DNA of 33,052 bases, taken from positions 1-33,052 of the forward strand of contig RZYT01000005.1 in NCBI GenBank assembly GCA_009930195.1, given 5' to 3'. The stretch comes from Spirochaetia bacterium (GTDB taxonomy: Bacteria; Spirochaetota; Spirochaetia; Sphaerochaetales; Sphaerochaetaceae). Positions 31,647 to 33,052 of the stretch are shown in pieces; the stretch's first letter is position 1, and each line of letters starts with the position of its first letter. The position numbers and the translations under genes are program-made. The notes under the pieces were generated by a model. That model ran no database searches and was not told the DNA's origin. It worked only from the letters and a program-made list of their open reading frames with translations.

Positions 31647-32101
31647 CAAAGATCCTCCCTGATCATCTCACTGAGGGACTGTGCAGCATCGAGGAACTCT
31701 CCCATGCTCTGGCTCAGGTAGCGTTCATACTCCGCCCTGTTCCACAGTTCCAGATAGTTGCCGGTGCCCAGAAGGACCGACTCTTCCTTGGCGGACAAGC
31801 CCACGCTCTCCCTAAGGCTTTGGGGAATGTTGATCCTTCCCACCTTGTCAAATTCACAGAGTTGGGCTGGAGCTATCATGCCTCGCTGCAAGATCCTGAG
31901 CTTTCTGTCAAACATGGCCCCCGGACCGCTGATGATGGTATTTTTCAATTTCTCAAAATCGGAAGGAAGCATGAGCCAAAGGCAGGTTTCCAGGCCTCGG
32001 GTCACATACAAGGCCTCCCCTTCGAGTGCCGATCGCAGTCTGGAGGGGATAAGGATGCGACCCTTGTCGTCTATGGTGTTGTAAAATTCACCAGTCAACA
32101 T
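31646..32101 (-). CDS. mraZ: MraZ transcriptional regulator
   Basis: An AbrB-like ring-forming DNA-binding protein that represses its own dcw operon. The 151-residue protein has two swapped-hairpin repeats, each with the DxxGR motif: DDKGRILIP (about 11-19) and DKVGRINIP (about 86-94). AGGA lies 7 nt before the ATG. It is the first gene of a run of sixteen, and its own promoter overlaps an array of four TGGGA-like repeats spaced exactly 10 bp, the known MraZ target. That fits direct autoregulation of the whole operon. Confidence 0.97.
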   Translation of the reverse strand: MLTGEFYNTIDDKGRILIPSRLRSALEGEALYVTRGLETCLWLMLPSDFEKLKNTIISGPGAMFDRKLRILQRGMIAPAQLCEFDKVGRINIPQSLRESVGLSAKEESVLLGTGNYLELWNRAEYERYLSQSMGEFLDAAQSLSEMIREDL

Positions 32102-32140
32102 GCCACGTTCCTACCTTTATGCACCATTTTTGGGATTTTT

Positions 32141-32175
32141 TCCCACTTGTATCCATTAATGTACACTTCTTCCCA
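32141..32175 (-). promoter_or_regulatory. MraZ box array
   Basis: On the minus strand the pentamers TGGGA (32175-32171), TGTAC (32165-32161), TGGAT (32155-32151) and TGGGA (32145-32141) are spaced exactly 10 bp apart. MraZ in other bacteria binds TGGGN repeats separated by 5 nt. The two outer boxes are perfect and the two inner ones degenerate. Confidence 0.75.
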
Positions 32176-32186
32176 CCACAGCACAA
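32158..32186 (-). promoter_or_regulatory. mraZ (dcw operon) promoter
   Basis: Minus-strand TTGTGC (32186-32181), 17 nt, TACATT (32163-32158): four of six at each box. It overlaps the first two MraZ boxes, and the expected transcription start lies at or near the third. Expected leader is about 50 nt. Confidence 0.5.
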
Positions 32187-32200
32187 CCGAACATTCTCGG

Positions 32201-32217
32201 CTTTGATTGGTTCAAAG
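32201..32217. repeat. Inverted repeat upstream of the mraZ promoter
   Basis: CTTTGA (32201-32206), TTGGT, TCAAAG (32212-32217): perfect 6-bp arms. It lies 15 bp upstream of the mraZ -35 box, where an activator could bind. The rest of the gap up to 32283 shows nothing else that I recognise. Confidence 0.3.
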
Positions 32218-32283
32218 ACAAATAGTCCGCACCCTTCGCTTAACAGGTGTAGACCAGTCCAAGCCGATTTGGGAAGCGGGCGG

Positions 32284-32317
32284 AAAAAGAAACCCCTCTC
32301 CTGCTTGAGGAAAGGGG
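32284..32317 (-). terminator. Terminator of the GH57 gene
   Basis: On the minus strand a 10-bp stem CCCCTTTCCT/AGGAGAGGGG with one wobble pair and a CAAGC loop, followed by TTTCTTTTT. It separates the glucan enzyme gene from the mraZ operon. Confidence 0.9.
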
Positions 32318-32338
32318 CTGAATGGTAGGATAGCTGTG

Positions 32339-33052
32339 CTATCGGTTGGGATTGAAAATGTTGTAATCGATGTCGCTGAAAATGCTGTTGCGTTTCTCGG
32401 CTTTCACCAACCATTCGGTGTTCACCGCATTTTTGCACATGTTCCCATAGACCACATTGAAATTCTTCAGATGGTCTTTCAAACGCTTCTCAGCATATTC
32501 GGTGCTGCTCTTGTTGAAGAGAATGAAGGGCCAGTCGCTCGCCATGGCAAGCAGGACTTCACGCGCGGCCTGGTTGAGGAATCTCTGCTTGAGGCTGATC
32601 TGGTCGCTGAACCGCTCGGACAACTCTTCCATCCGTTCGATTGCCTTGTGGATGTGCCGGTATGTCCAGGCATTCGACCCATCGAGCCAGACTGCACTGT
32701 AACCGCCCTGTCCCCACGAAGAGAATGCAGGTCTTGCAGTCTGCAAGGTATGACCCTCCTTGGAGAGGAACGTTGAGGGAGAGGTCAAACTTACCGATTG
32801 TCCGCTGTCGGCAACGAGGCGGATGACCTGCTCGAGCCAGTCGATGCCCTCAAACCACCAGTGGCCGAACAGCTCGGCGTCAAAGCCAAGGGTAAACAGC
32901 GGAGAATGCTCCATCGCAGGGGCAAGAGAGGCACTCTTGCTGGTGAGATTGTAGAGGAAGTTTTGTGCATGTTCACGCACTTTGGCCTGGGCAAGTCCAC
33001 GAGTATAGGGAACCTTCTGATCGGTTTGCCCGGTAATCGCCCAGTACTTGTA
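32339..33052 (-). CDS. GH57 1,4-alpha-glucan branching enzyme, C-terminal part (DUF1957)
   Basis: The last 237 residues of a gene that continues beyond the right edge. The stretch begins YKYWAITG and contains GFDAELFGHWWFEG, the GH57 conserved region 4. In archaeal and cyanobacterial GH57 branching enzymes this region carries the catalytic acid aspartate. It is followed by the helical DUF1957 C-terminal domain, rich in W, H and F. The enzyme makes alpha-1,6 branches in glycogen in the cytoplasm. The catalytic glutamate lies upstream, outside the window. Other GH57 activities such as 4-alpha-glucanotransferase are possible, but the ELFGHWW motif together with DUF1957 favours branching enzyme. 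It has a strong terminator and is not linked to the division genes. Confidence 0.85.
   Translation of the reverse strand, partial: YKYWAITGQTDQKVPYTRGLAQAKVREHAQNFLYNLTSKSASLAPAMEHSPLFTLGFDAELFGHWWFEGIDWLEQVIRLVADSGQSVSLTSPSTFLSKEGHTLQTARPAFSSWGQGGYSAVWLDGSNAWTYRHIHKAIERMEELSERFSDQISLKQRFLNQAAREVLLAMASDWPFILFNKSSTEYAEKRLKDHLKNFNVVYGNMCKNAVNTEWLVKAEKRNSIFSDIDYNIFNPNR

Noticed and set aside
1-33052. CRISPR arrays, tRNA or rRNA genes, IS elements or prophage
   Set aside because: No regular spaced repeats, cloverleaf sequences, transposase-like proteins or terminal inverted repeats were seen.

Overview
The window looks like a chromosomal segment of a free-living or gut/sediment spirochaete, most probably close to Sphaerochaeta or another non-motile relative of Treponema. 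This is inferred from gene order and protein style, not from a database match. The main support is a linear ftsZ - (xerD, dprA) - hslV - hslU order, a murG-cvpA-holB-histidine kinase-NtrC block, and a groES that stands apart from groEL beside a group 2 sigma factor. Nearly all of the sequence is dense housekeeping DNA. No intergenic stretch exceeds about 250 bases, and I see no tRNA, rRNA, CRISPR, IS element or prophage.

Layout from left to right. (1) Positions 1-1840 hold a uronate catabolism operon on the minus strand: GntR/FCD regulator, kduI and the start of a kduD-like dehydrogenase. It has its own promoter and a likely autoregulatory operator. (2) Positions 1874-3994 hold a group 2 sigma-70 factor, an unrecognised 151-residue protein, and a divergent groES with a strong terminator. 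(3) Positions 3993-11400 hold a six-gene minus-strand operon, murG-cvpA-holB-histidine kinase-NtrC-dinG, in which every junction after cvpA overlaps. (4) Positions 11577-17211 hold plus-strand secA, minus-strand LysM/LytM (NlpD-like), and plus-strand ftsI (class B PBP). (5) Positions 32101-17208 hold a 16-gene minus-strand run, mraZ-rsmH-ftsL-murF-mraY-ftsW-ftsQ-ftsA-ftsZ-xerD-TSUP-dprA-xerC-hslV-hslU-flhF-like. No gap in it exceeds 32 nt, and it starts from a promoter that overlaps a textbook MraZ box array. (6) The right edge is the C-terminal part of a GH57/DUF1957 glucan branching enzyme, ending at a strong terminator.

The theme is envelope growth and division: lipid II synthesis (murF, mraY, murG), septal synthesis (ftsW, ftsI, ftsL, ftsQ), the Z ring (ftsZ, ftsA), a probable amidase activator (NlpD-like), export (secA), chromosome dimer resolution (two Xer recombinases) and quality control (hslUV, groES).

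The most interesting reading is the hslU/flhF-like junction. In motile spirochaetes, as I recall from Borrelia, a flagellar operon starting with flgB follows hslU, and flhF lies near its far end. Here hslU and an flhF-like gene with a damaged G3 motif are 8 nt apart, as if the whole flagellar block between them had been excised. Other points of interest are a LytM protein that has lost its zinc ligands, two divergent envelope promoters whose -10 boxes overlap, an MraY with altered active-site motifs, and an HslV with a CodW-like N-terminus.
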